Source: Clavaria fumosa
Lineage: Eukaryota > Basidiomycota > Agaricomycetes > Agaricales > Clavariaceae
Direction: 5' to 3'
Length of the DNA stretch: 64,000 bases
Assembly: GCA_951802425.1 (NCBI GenBank)
Contig: OX637804.1
Span: 1,426,001 to 1,490,000, forward strand
The notes under the pieces are model-generated. The model did no database searches, had not been told where the DNA came from, and saw nothing but the letters and a program-made list of their open reading frames with translations. Position numbers and translations under genes: made by a program. Numbering within the stretch: position 1 is the first letter of the stretch; each line of letters opens with the position of its first letter. Below, one piece after another: positions 1 through 11,600 of the stretch.

Positions 1-1481
1 CTCGTTGAACCAGTGGGAGAAGCCGGCATGCCGGTCGCCGCAACATTGGTAGTGACGGCTGTCTGCGTCGACGTGCCCCTGCTCGTGGAGTCCACTCCCT
101 GTGGGGGTGGGATCAACGCGATGGGCTGGACTGACGACCACGCAGAGGGATCAGACGCCTGGGCCGCGTTCGGAGTGAAGGGAATGAAGGAGACGATTCT
201 TTTGCTGTCGAGTTGGACGAGAGAAGTGACCCCAGCGGCGTATTGCGCTCCGGGATCGTTCTTGCCGGGCGGCCCTGGAAGGCTGCGAGTAGAATTGGTC
301 TAGCACACATACGCGTCAAGTGGATGCGCTTCTCCCTGGAGTGACTGATAAAGCTCACCTGGACGTTTATCACATACGTCATTGAACCATCATCCGGGAC
401 GAAAGCAAACTCCTCTTGTACCTACATTTGCATTATTTCAAGTCAGTAACGGAAAGAACGGGCTTTTCGATGACGAAACTAACCGAGTCCGTCCGGAAGA
501 AAGACGCAGTTCGACCGTGAGTATTGGGAAAGGTGTTCCCGCTTGTAGCAGGGTACATTTGCGGTACAGACTGGAAGACGGAGACTACGGAGAGATGAGC
601 GGGGGCTTGTATCCAGCAATGCCCGAAACTCTGCTGGACTGACAATGTATCACGAATATCTGCGCAGTTCCGGCAGACTGGCCAGGCGTGTTGAGGAAAT
701 GGATGTGATTCTGCGCCAGCGCCATGATGGGCTGGTAGCTCGCGGCGAAGGGCGCGCGCTGTACGTCGGTCCACGACAATGCTGAGGTGTCCGCCGCTTT
801 CAGCATGCGCATGTCGAGGAAGAACAATTCTCCACCCGAGAGCGCGTCTGCAGACACCAAGTGAGCGAGAGGCACCAATCTTGGAACCAGGGCCCGGGGC
901 GGGACTCACAGAAGACGTTGGTATCATGATCCAGCACGGCGGTGAATGATGCGAGATCAAACTTGGGAGTGTTCACTGCTTGAGTGCTCCAAGACTTTGC
1001 CGCGGCGTCGTATATGTGCACAGCGCTCGGATTGGCGCTGTCTCCGCCAAACACGTAGATAGTATTGAGGAACTATAGCTTCGTAAACCAACGAACGGGA
1101 CAGGGCGACGGCCGCGCAGGGTAACTGACCTGAGCGAGATAGCAAACGGTGTTTGATCCGCTGAATGGGCTGAGCGAAGACACGTTGTCAGGGAGTAGAG
1201 CTTGCAGAAAGTCAGCGCTTACGGCCGGCCGGAGGTGGTAATGTCAGCTGCGCTCTTCGCTATATGTCTTGTGAGTAAGAAGCGCGAAGGAAAAAAGACT
1301 AAAAGAAAAGCGTACTATCGGTCCACGAGTCTTGGGTGCCAGCGTTGTAGTCCTTTCCATAGAGACCGAATGCGAGCAAATTGAAGTTCGCATCGAACAC
1401 CACGCATGGAGACGCGACAACGGCCTCCAAGACGGCTAGAATAATGAGTGAGAGGAGGGGAAGCAAGGGAGTGTGAAGCAT
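1..1481 (-). CDS. Secreted kelch-type beta-propeller protein, C-terminal part outside the window
   Basis: This multi-exon gene starts at the ATG at 1481 on the minus strand and runs off the left edge. The first about 24 residues are a hydrophobic signal peptide. Later exons read like fungal kelch-type extracellular proteins: an exon at about 1060-913 gives NTIYVFGGDS followed by a blade-like stretch (HIYDAAAKSW), with a GTGAGT donor after it. Further exons at about 850-650 and from 400 leftward are rich in Ser, Thr and Pro. The last visible segment (STSRGTSTQTAVTTN) looks like the linker before a C-terminal membrane anchor, which would lie outside the window. The protein is probably exported to the wall or cell surface. 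Exon borders are approximate, and no catalytic residues are visible. Confidence 0.6.
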
Positions 1482-2753
1482 GAGAGTAGGATAAACAGCT
1501 GGAGAAAAATGATCAGATGAATTTAGTGTAAACGTTCAATGTCCCCATTGCTATATTTCTCTTGTCATGTGATCCCGCCGCTTCGCTAAACTTGAACACT
1601 GGCCCCAACGGCTGAAGCCACCCACATCGTTCGTTCCGTGTTTAGTTCGCCACGCACAGCAAGATTCACCACACGGGATGTCTTCCAGCTGTCGCTGCAC
1701 CACCGCCCAAAGAAACACACCCCCCCTCCCCCTGCGACCATCTTGGATCGCAGAGGCGACAAACAGAAGGGGGAGCTTGGCAGCCGCCGCGCCCCCGAGC
1801 ACGCCGTGCGTTCCACGAGTCGCGCATCTGCGCCTCTCCTTCTGTGTGTGTGTGTGCGCCACGCCGAGCTCGGACACACACATCCAGCGAAGCACCCGAA
1901 ACGGTGCTCCACTGCACCTCAGGCTTGCCAGCCAGCACGCGTCCGGAACACATCACGCAGAAGCCGGACGGCCGGCGTCCTGCGTCCCGTTGCGTCCACC
2001 ACCCTGGCGTGCCCGCCCGTCGGGCGGGTCTCTACGTGGCCGTGGCGCAAGCGACGCCTGCCGCTCTCGCGCCCCCGCGCTTCTCGCCGTCGTCCGTCGC
2101 CCCCTTCTCGCCGCCCAGTGCCCCGGGAGTGCGCCGCTGAAGCGGGCGCCGGCACGAGTCGGTCTCGCAGACATCGGGCGGGGACCAGGTGCGGCCCCGC
2201 CCCGCCCAACTGCTGCCCAACTGCTCAACCGTGTCCGTCACCCCCGCCGCGCCGAAGGCGCGGTGCCCTCCGACGAGCGCGTCCTTCCTCTAACCGCCCC
2301 CCCCGCACAGCTCCCCATTTTTGCGCGTCTCGAGGCTCTCTGCATGCAGCGTCTCGAAGAACGGGGCCGAGTCGGGCTGCGCGACCCTAGGTAGGTTTGG
2401 ACATGGGACTGGGACTCTTCTCTGACAAGCCCCGGGCCGGAGGTCGCTCTACGCCTGTCTTGAGCCGCTTGCTGTGTCCAAGGCCAGGGGAGAGCGGCGT
2501 TCCGCATTGCCCCACCACAAATCCGCCATTTCAGGGGAGATATCGGCCAACTCGGGCCCGTGCGTTGGTGGTGTTCCCACCAAATTCTCGAAAAAAAAAA
2601 AGGGAGGCTGCCGTGACGAAAACGAAGCCAGAACAGAAAAAAAATGCTGTCATGATCCCATAGATTATATACAGGAACGCAAAAATAAAAACTAAAAACA
2701 AAATAAGGATATCGTTCCGTGAGACTTGACGCAACGGGCGCCCATCGCCCCTC
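1482..2753. other. GC-rich intergenic region, no supported gene
   Basis: This stretch separates two genes on the minus strand. It holds a TG microsatellite near 1841-1858 and a long GC-rich block at 1950-2400 that is open in several frames on both strands, as expected from base composition. None of those frames gives a recognisable domain. The right part (2590-2720) is A-rich and probably contains the 3' untranslated region of the DUF3433 gene. Confidence 0.6.
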
Positions 2754-5659
2754 TCACGGGCGGCCTGACCAGAGCCTGGAGAATCTGACACCTCCAGGCT
2801 TCGATGGGCCGTTGATGAAGCCAAAGATAGACCGTCTGGGATCCGGGCTAGCCGCTGCCTCGTATCCCTCTTCTCCCTCCAAGACACTAGCAACGCAAAG
2901 CAGTCAGCCAGTCAGCCAATGAATCAGTCCATCAGTCAATCAATCATCCAAGGATCAAAAAAACAAAAAACAAAAAAAAGAAAGAAAGAAAGAAAAACAG
3001 ACAACGCACATCTTCATAGACCCTGGATCAATCCTGAACTTCTTGTCCCGGAGCGCAGCGACGAACTCCTCCTCGCGCTGGCTGCCCCCGAGCAGGTCCG
3101 CGACGTGCGTCTGCGCGCTGAACGATACCGCCGACGCGATCGTCCCCGGCTGGTGCGTCAGCCGCAGCGAGCGCCGCTCGCGGGCGTGCTGCACGTGGAC
3201 GAGCGTCCCGCACGCTGCGAGCAGCAGCATCGCACCCGCTAGCAGGTGCACCGCGAGCGCGCTGGCGTGGTGCGGGGGCGCCCGTCAGCGCCCGTCGCTG
3301 TCTCGGTGGATCATTACGTGGCTGGCACTCACCTGAGCCACACACGCTTCTTGAACGTCGACACCCTCGCCCGCATCGTCCCCTCCGCCGGCGTAAAGTA
3401 CACCGACTTCGCCACCAGCTTCAGATACGTCGTCTAGCATACCGCATACACACAGGCCGCACAATCAGAGGGGGTGCGTGCAGTCGAAAAAGAGAGAAAA
3501 GAACACCCACATAGACTTGCTGCGCCATCGGCGCGAACCCGCCTGCCCCAAACGCCGCCGCAAGGCCGTCGGCGCTGTCCCGCGCCGCCTGGAACATTGC
3601 CGCGGGGAGCTGCAGCTGGATCGCGTCCCGCCGCGCGAGCACGAACGTGTCGTTCGTCTTCAGCGGGAACTCGATCCCGTTGTACGCGTGCCCGTTCAGC
3701 GGCGCGCCCGTGAGGTTCGCCGCCGCCGCCGCCGCGGGCGAGCCGGCGTCCAGCGACCGCACGCCCGTCAGGTCCGTCAAGTTCCCCGTCGCGAGGTCCA
3801 CGTGCGCCGTCGCGGCCCACAGCGAGACCGCGGGCGCGCAGAACGCCGCCGCCGCCGCGGCGCGCGGCTCGTACGTGAAGAACCAGAACAGGACGGGCCG
3901 GAACTGCAGCGGCGTGTCCGCGAAGCAGTCCGGCACGGCCGCACCGAACAGGTTCACCGCGGTCCTGTCCACGCTCCACGCGAGCGTGCACGGCCCCGCC
4001 GTCGCGGTGTTGTCCCAGCCGGTCTCGGTTTGGACCATGTGCACCTGGATTTTTAGCGTTGAGTTCAGTGAGGGCCAGTTGTTTAATAAAAAAACACATC
4101 ATTGGTTAATGGAAGCACGTACGGCATCTGCAGGACGGCAATTAGCCTCGCTCTTCACTGCTGTCGTGTTTGCGACGATTGTCCCGTTTTTCACCAGTTG
4201 TCGTGGCAGCTGCGCGCGGGGCACTTTGATGAGCATTCTATGGAGCAAACGAAGGCTCCAAGAACTACCTCAAACGGGCCGATAGTGTACACGTCGTGGA
4301 TGAAATTAGGATCGCCAATTTGATACAGAGCAGATGCCGATGCGTAGCCAGCAGCAGTGAGGAAAACTGTTGTAAGCCATGCTCGTAAAGATCAAGCAAA
4401 GCAACATTCCATATATCATACGCACCTGTCAGGTCCAAGAACTCAGAACCTTGGTTGAGGCCAACTGTTGCAAAGCTGGTGACATTCATGTCTGACCAAC
4501 AGGGTCAACATGGAGGGCGAAGGTATTCAAGAGAAGAAGTGACTCTCGCACCAGGTAAAGGCCGCCAGGTGTCACGGACAGACAGGAGAGCGGCAGACAG
4601 AGGCTGGAAGGAAAGCGTGAGAAGGACCATGAGGGAGGTGAGCGCGACGAGAAAGTGCCGATTGGATGCGGCTTTGGTCCAGACGACGAAATTGCTGTTG
4701 AGAAGAGGGGCCGGGTCAGCACGAGAAGCTGGTGCTGATGCGAATGGCTACTGACTTGAGACGCGTGTAGTCGAGCAACAGACTACGGTGCGCTGGGGAT
4801 TGACCGTGGACGAGATCGAGATAGGGCTGTTGTATGGGGCGGACTGAGTCGAAGCAAGCAAGCCGGAGCGGGAGGGTGACTGACCTGCATCTTTTTGATC
4901 TCGATATCTGTCCAGGTCCACATGGCTACGAAGAACATGGCCACAATGACAGGCGGCAATGTCTAGCACGAAGGTCATGTTTGTTCATGGTAGAACGACA
5001 AGAGGGAACACACATAAAGGTAATGCAAAACGCCTTGTTGGGACGAGATCGAGCTGCCCGCTGCCCATCCTATATGCGGGGGGTTCAATGTCATACATAG
5101 GAAGCAAGACGATAGGACGCGGGGCTTGCCTTGTCGTCGATTGGATACGGCTAGAAGGATCTCTAGTATGATCGCACCTAATGCTATAAAGGAGAGGAAT
5201 GAGATCCAGAACCAAGGTCGCAGAGGGAGTGGTGTCCATGAGCCGAGTGCATTCATGACCGAATCCCCACGCATCACTGAAAAGACGCCGTGTTGAGTCC
5301 AAGTCCATGGTCGCAAGTCAGGGTTGCTTACATTCAGCGACACCGGGCTCCCTATCGGTTTTTTCGCTGTCCCGAGGCGTCAAGACCGTAATTTCAGGTG
5401 GACCGCGAAGGGGTAACAATCGTTGCCCGGGACTACCTGGAGGTGTTGTTTGACCGACGAAGGCTGCAGACGGGTAAGAAGGGGTGATCTGCTCGTCATT
5501 GAAGGTCTGGGAGGGGGAAGGTTGTGTAGAACGCGGTTGAAATAAATGACATGTGGGACTTACTATATGGCCACCATTGGACTCTGGGCGAGGGGGAGGA
5601 GTATAGAGGGGGACGGGTGGTTGTTCACCGATTTCCTTTGAGTAAGGGTCTGTGGACAT
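2754..5659 (-). CDS. DUF3433-family multi-pass membrane protein
   Basis: This gene is read on the minus strand from the ATG at 5659 to a TGA at 2754-2756 through about ten exons. The N-terminus is a Pro/Ser-rich cytosolic tail. Hydrophobic segments follow: LRPWFWISFLSFIALGAI near 5200, LPPVIVAMFFVAMWTW near 4940, VALTSLMVLLTLSFQPL near 4640, and a last one near 3230. The signature pieces I associate with fungal DUF3433 proteins are present: QPYLDLVHG plus LLLDYTRLK (about 4830-4755), repeated TM-plus-ectodomain halves, YLKLVAKSVYF (about 3430), and RFRIDPGSMK-like residues near 3020. The last exon (about 2890-2757) ends in FINGPSKPGG. One intron (5070-5129) has a GC-AG border. Function of the family is unknown; it is probably an integral plasma- or endomembrane protein. 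Splice borders are my own reading. Confidence 0.75.
5070..5129 (-). other. GC-AG intron in the DUF3433 gene
   Basis: On the minus strand the donor reads GCAAGC directly after CAAG, and the acceptor reads CATATAG. Removing 60 bp joins codons for Arg-Gln-Gly-Trp, the expected continuation for this family, and keeps the frame. The retained sequence would stay open, so the call depends on family fit. Confidence 0.55.
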
Positions 5660-6190
5660 TTGAGAGAGTGTGTGTGTGTCAGAGTCACAGTATTTGAGTT
5701 TCGTTCGTGGGTTAACGGAATACCTGCTAGCTCATATTGTATATCACCGCCAGTTCGCTCATCCCATCTGTACAGAGCTGATCAAAGTGTGTGTACCATC
5801 ATAACATCGGAGTTTGAAGATAAGCGTTCCGTGAGAGATGATTGAGAGAAGAAGTGTAGAGAGAAGTGAGTATAAGAGAGAGATGTATAGGATTGTCTTA
5901 CTCGAATTATTCTGTTTCACTTGTTTTTGTTATCAGATGGCCGAGTTTCTTACTTTTAGTGATACAAAGTCGACTCAATTTCAAATTCTCGACTTTGAAA
6001 CGTGTGACACAGTATAGTCATGTGACAACAACATCAACAATATCTGTGACTGTGACAAAGGTCAGTACCAGTCAATGAATTTTAATGAAATCTCGGGGTC
6101 TCTGTCTCTGTCACCACCACTCAGGCTGCCACTGCACTACTGCAATTACTACACTACCACCTTGTTGTCAGCTGTTATGATGTCACTGCA
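5660..6190. other. Upstream region of the DUF3433 gene with a dispersed repeat copy
   Basis: No gene is supported here. From about 5862 to 6130 the sequence matches, with substitutions and small indels, the stretch at about 14075-14345. Both share TTCTGTTTCACTTG, GGCCGAGTTTC, ACAGTATAGTCA and AATGAAATCTCGGG in the same order and orientation. Confidence 0.6.
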
Positions 6191-9100
6191 CTCCCATCAT
6201 GTGGAAGATTGAGACAGATACTGGCGAAGTAGCTACCACTGCTATCCTATATCGGCTGCAGGATTCTGGAGAGTGGAAATAGTGGATTGCATCTCAAATA
6301 AACTATGAGATGCTCAACTTACTGTAACTATGACATCTATGACCTGGAATTACTGGCAATCATATGAGCCCTGGAAGAGTGACAGCACCACCTATTGGGA
6401 CAGGACTGATGGATCATAAGAACCTCTTGTAGAAACCAAATCCACTCAATGGCTGACAAAATCAGTAGTGACAATTTCTCTCTCTCTTCAGGTTCAAGAT
6501 AGTCAGAAGGCAGATGTGCTCTCTTGATGCCCTGATCATGGAGATCAGGTACCACAACCTGACTTGGTAGTACTTCTCCCCAATTGCTACTTCTAATCAG
6601 CAGAGACATTGTTACCAATAGAGATACTTATAGAGGCACCAGGATCCTCTGCCCCCCTGAGGAGTGCAAGAAGGACAACAAAGGAGTTTTCCAGAAGGAT
6701 GACAAGCCTCCCTAGTCACTGAAATTCTGGAGCTCCAACATGCAGCATGTAAAGTTGCCCATCCTGGCATAGGAAAGACCCAAATGGCTATCTCTGAATA
6801 CTGGTATTGGCCATTCATGAAGACATCTGACAGTATGTGATAACATGCAATATCTGCCAATGCATGAAACTATATAGAGGCTGAAGACCAGCACCATCAC
6901 ACTCTTTATCAGTTCCTTTGCAACCCTGGCAAGTAATCTTGTGGGACTTCATTGGGCCAGTGGGTGGTTCCTCAGGTTATGACATGATCCTGGTCATCAA
7001 GGATTACATTACCAAGATGGTTATTCTCAGCAAGAACTCACATCCCAGGGAGCCATGATGATATTGTTGGAGCAAATCTATGTTAATTACAGACTCCCAG
7101 AAAAGATCATCTCTAATTGAGGCAGTCAGTTTTGGTTTGAAATTCATGAGGGAAGTTACCATGCATCAAGAATCCAGTCAACCCCATCTATTGCTTATCA
7201 TTCACAAACAGACAAACAGATGGAACAGGCCAACCAGTAGTACTCTGAGCCCTATCAACAACAACCAAACAAATTGGGCTGCCATTCTGCCCATTTCCCA
7301 GTTTGCCTTGAATAATTGGACAATATGCAAGTCAACCATCATGCCATTCATAGTCCTCCATGGCTATGAACATACCCTACTGCCAAACCTTTCCACAATG
7401 TTGAACATCCCTGCAGTGAATGAGTTCCTGTTAGGGCCTGTCCCATCTCGTAAGTAATACTGAAGGTCGACTTGTTGGTGACCAGTTCTGGAAACTTGCT
7501 AAGACCAATCAACTGTTGAGCACAGTCGATAATGTTCAGTCCTGGAAGGTTGCGAGGACGTCTAAGAAGATGTGAGAATGAAGAGAGACAAGTAGAGAGG
7601 AGGGAGATGTTGCTGAGAAGGTCACGAAGTTGGTAGACGAAGTATAGAGAGGGAAAAGGACGAGTTGAGAGAAATAGGTAATGCTGAGAAGGTCGCGAAG
7701 TCGACTGACAAAGCGTGAAGGAAGAAATAGATGAGGAGGGAGAAATAGACAATGTTGAGAGAGTCGCGGGTAGTCACGACGATGTCGAGAGGTGTATCGG
7801 TGAAGGCAATGACTTTGTCAACCAACGAGAGAACCTGTGGGGTTTGAAGGAATCAGTATCAAGATGAATAGGAGAGAATACTTAAGCGCACGAGTTTATA
7901 CGAGTGCGGAGGATGAGTTAGAATAGAGTAGAAGTGTCTTGACAATCTTGAGGTCACCAAGAGAGACAAGACCTATCAATCGTGATGGTTCCAAGCTCAA
8001 AGGGTGTTGTGGCCTCAAGCTTAAACCAAAGTGCGTCAATATCAAGTCTAGAGTACCATAAGTACATGTGAGACTTTATATACATATGTACAGAGAGTAT
8101 AATGGAAAAGGAAAAGTACAGAGGTCGCCAAGCAACAGAACTATAGTAGTAAGGGGTATAGCTAGTCATAAAGTGACCATGTGCATATTCTACTAAGGTT
8201 GCAAGGGGTAAGGGAAACATAAGTAAGGTCACGAACCTGACCAGTCATGGGTCATGACTTAGTTAAATAATCATATGGGTAACTATAACTACAAAGAGGT
8301 GCTTTGGTCATAAGTATCATAGTTATAGATGACTGGGGAGAAGAAAGGAAGCATAATTTGAAGTAGTGCTCAACTGGCCATCGGCAGTGTGTTTCATCAT
8401 TAAGGTCGCGAGGTCCATGTGTGCAGTCATGTGGATGGTGGTAGTGACACAGGTGATGCTTGGGCAGGAAGTCACATGGATAATGCTGGTAACGGTCATA
8501 ACACTGGTAATGTATTAGTGCTAGTAGCGGTAGTGCCAGGGGTGCCGCGCAGCAAGTCACGTGTCAGCTGAAGAAGATGCGCAACAGCATATCGTGCATC
8601 GAGGTGGTGGGTCCAGGCAGAGTATATGTGTGGGTAAGGTGGAGAGAGATGTCACGAGTATGGCATGGTGGTCGCGAGTGTCCTGTGAATGCGGGGGAGG
8701 TCGGGGAGGCTTCCAGAAGGGGAAGGCAGGTTTCGGAAGTGCATAGGGTGGTCCGCGAGGTGGTGAGGAGGTGTCGGGAGGTCCGTATGCGATGATAGAG
8801 TTGAATTGGATAGGTAAAAATGGATGGGTCCTGACAGTTCCTTACTAATCTCTGATACATCTGAGGATAGCTCCAGAAAGGAAGCTCACACAAATGGCCA
8901 CCATAATAAAAACCAGTCAAGGGCAACCTAGCATATCTGGACTCGAGAAATTTCCCACTCCACCTGCCCACTCTGAAACTTGGTCCAAAGTTTGTGGGGC
9001 CGTGTCCAGTAGAAATGGGTTGGGACCTCTGCTTACTGCCTAATGCTTCCAAAGGCATGGAGAATATATCCAGTCTTCAATGAGGTGCTCCTCAAGCCTT

Positions 9101-9198
9101 TCCATGGCAATCCTACTAAAATTCAACCCCAACATGAGAAGGAGGAGAGTGGTACAACATGGATAAAGTCAGGAGAACACAGTTTAAGAGGGAGTGTA
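6190..9198 (+). mobile_element. Decayed Ty3/gypsy pol remnant, interrupted by a solo LTR
   Basis: Read on the plus strand with many stops and shifts, this is the 3' part of a gypsy pol. Near 6210-6560 are RNase H-like pieces (IETDTGEV, then LTDHKNLL-like and ADALSRRPDHGDQ-like residues). Near 6900-7250 are integrase pieces (WDFIGPVGG, a GSQFW-like block and AYHSQTDKQMEQANQ). After the solo LTR the reading resumes near 8900-9110 with WLDSRN, LGPKFVGP and IHPVFNEVLLKPFHG-like residues, the usual end of gypsy integrase. Everything 5' of the RT/RNase H junction is missing. The sequence is CpG-poor and full of TG and CA, consistent with transition decay. Confidence 0.75.
7429..8836 (-). repeat. 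Solo LTR (1,408 bp) with 5-bp target-site duplication GTTCC
   Basis: The element begins TGTTAGGGCCTG and ends GGTCCTGACA. GTTCC flanks it on both sides (7424-7428 and 8837-8841), and the gypsy pol remnant continues on the far side. No internal region is present, so it is a solo LTR left by LTR-LTR recombination. It belongs to the family found at 27017-28413 and 30149-31388. Relative to those, whose TATA box reads on the plus strand, this copy is in minus orientation. Confidence 0.85.
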
Positions 9199-9903
9199 TG
9201 TTGTGATGAAATCACTTGATGTTCTGGAAATCATCAGTGATTTGGATCAAGACTGCAGTAACCTGCCTATCTTCACTATTGCCTTTTACTCCTGTTGTTA
9301 CTGTTGCCATTACCCTGTCCTCATCCCAACCTTGTTCATTTCTCTGCTGATCATCAGGATGCTACAATATCCTGCCATCCTAATTACTTTCTACTGTCCT
9401 TACTATGGAGACCTATCATAAGGGAGAACATTGTCCATTCTCCTTAGACTTTGATATTCACATTGTACCTGTCTACTCTGAGTCTGACCTGAGCCCTCCC
9501 ACTCTTGTCCTCCATAGTTGGACTGACCATGACACTTTCCCTCTAGCTAGAACTACTCAATATAGTATTGACTCCAGTTCTTACTGTAGGATAAGTAAGC
9601 TGTCTCACTACTACAGGGCCAGAGAGACCCAAAAGAGGCACAGTGAGAGGGAAACCCCAAACCCTGGAAATGACTAAGAGCCTCTCAGGTGCCCAGGATG
9701 ACAATCATGTTCACATGCCAGTTGTATGTCAAATGATGCAGGGGTGCCCTTCCTTATAGAGGCCAGTTGATATCTTTGAAATATCTCAGCCATCTATCCA
9801 TCAAATTGTACAATACCTTGTGCAGAGTAGAAGAGAGGCCATGAATTGGCACCACAAAAATAACAGTTTAACAGTTGGCATACATGAACCTGTGCAAACA
9901 CTG
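9199..9903. repeat. Probable LTR or repeat tail after the gypsy pol remnant, no gene seen
   Basis: A purine run (AAGAGGGAG) just before 9199 looks like a polypurine tract, and TGTTGTGATG follows, so the 3' LTR of the decayed gypsy element may start here. I could not find its far end. The rest is CpG-poor, with no convincing coding frame up to the end of the TPR gene. Confidence 0.4.
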
Positions 9904-10056
9904 CTATTTCTGAAAGTGTGCCAGCCAATGGATGCTTGACAGTGTGTCTGGATGTTCTGCCCCCCAAACCCTCTTCCTTACATCCACTATCTGAGATTGT
10001 AGACTCTTTGCTTTGTCCAACCTGCCCTGTTCCTTGTACTGTATATGACAGCCAGA
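9904..10056 (-). pseudogene. Out-of-frame last TPR unit(s) of the kinase gene
   Basis: Beyond the stop at 10057 the minus strand still encodes TPR sequence (VDVRKRVWGAEHPDTLSSIH) up to a TAG at 9904-9906. Compared with the upstream units, a 2-base deletion and a 3-base deletion near 10130-10090 and a 5-base insertion near 10045 separate it from the main frame. The array therefore once extended at least one unit further. Confidence 0.6.
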
Positions 10057-11600
10057 TTATAAATGCTTGACAGTGTGTCTGGGTGTTCTGCCCCTAAAAT
10101 CCTCTTCCTTACCACAACCTGAGATTGTAGACTCTGCTTTGTCCAACTTGCTCTGTTGCTGGTGTATGACAGCCAGGTTATGAATGCTTAACAATGTGTC
10201 TGGGTGTTCTGCCCCTAAACTCCTCTTCTTCACTTCCACAACCTGTGATAGTAGACTCTCTGCCTTGTCCAACTTGCCCTGTCTCTGGTATATCTGAGTT
10301 AGAACATTAATGCTAGAAAGTGTGTCTGGGTGTTCTGCCCCTAAAATCCTCTTCCTCACATCCACTACCTGTGCTAGTAAACTCTCTGCTTTGTCCAATT
10401 TGCCCTGTTCCTTGTATATGACAGCCAGACTATAAATGCTTGACAGTGTATCTGGGTGTTCTGCCCCTGAAACCCTCTTCCTTACTTCCACTTCCTGTGA
10501 TTGTAGACTCTCTGCTTTGTCCAACTTGTCCTGTTCCTTGTATGTGACAGCCAGATTATGAATGCTGACCAATGTCTTTGGGTGTTCTGCCCCTAAAATC
10601 CTCTTCCTCACATCCACTACCTGTGCTAGTAAACTCTCTGCTTTGTCCAATTTGCCCTGTTCCTTGTATATGACAGCCAGACTATAAATGCTTGACAGTG
10701 TATCTGGATGTTCTGCCCCTAAAACCCTCTTCCTTACTTCCACCATCTGAGATTGTAGACTCTCTGCTTTGTCCAACTTGCCCTGTTTCTGGTATATGAC
10801 AGCCAGAACATGAATGCTTGACAGTGTGTCTGGGTGTTCTGCCCCTAAAACCCTCTTCCTCACTTCCACAACCTGTGGTTGTAGACTCTCTACTTTGTCC
10901 AACTTGCCCTGTTCCTTGTATGTGACAGCCAGATTGTGAATGCTTGACAGTGTGTCTGGGTGTTCTGCCCCTAAAATCCTCTTCCTCACTTCCACAACCT
11001 GTGATAGTAGACTCTCTGCTTTGTCTAACTTTTTCTGTTTCTGGTATGTGACAGCCAGATTATGAATGCTTGACAGTGTGTCTGGATGTTCTGCCCCTAA
11101 AATCCTCTTCCTCACTTCCACTACATGTGCTAGTAGACTCCCTGCTTTGTCAAACTTGTCCTGTTTCCAGTATGTGACAGCCAGATCATGAATGCTGACC
11201 AATGTCTTTGGGTGTTCTGCCCCTAAAATTCTCTTCCTCATTCCCACTACCCATGATTGTAGTCTCTCTGCTTTGTCCAGCTTGCCCTGTTTCTGGTATG
11301 TGAGTGCCAGATAATGAATGGTTGACAGTGTGTCTGGGTGTTCTACCCCTAAAACCCTCTTCCTTACTTCCTCCACCTGAGATTGTAGACTCTCTGCATT
11401 GTCCAACTTGTCCTGTTGCTGGTAAACAACAGCCAGATAATAAATGCTTGACAGTGTGTCTGGGTGTTCTGCCCCTAAAATCCTCTTCCTCACTTCCACT
11501 ACCTGTGCTAGTAGACTCTCTGCTTCATCCAACTTGCCCTGTTTCCAGCATGCAAATGCCTGATCACGAAGGCTGTCCAGTACATCTGGGCGTTTGGCCT
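9950..11600 (-). repeat. 126-bp tandem repeat array encoding TPRs
   Basis: Thirteen or so 126-bp units lie head to tail and match nearly base for base, including the recurrent TGACAGTGTGTCTGGGTGTT on the plus strand. I find no CpG in the units between about 9,960 and 11,560, although the kinase exons upstream contain them. Such uniformity suggests unequal exchange or gene conversion between units. Confidence 0.85.

Noticed and set aside
1638..2394. Open frames of about 240-250 codons on the plus strand
   Set aside because: Several overlapping frames on both strands are open because the stretch is GC-rich. The proteins are Arg/Pro/Ala-rich with no domain.
3434..4102. Long antisense and shifted frames over the DUF3433 gene
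   Set aside because: They are shadows of a GC-rich exon; only one minus-strand frame gives family motifs and splices consistently.
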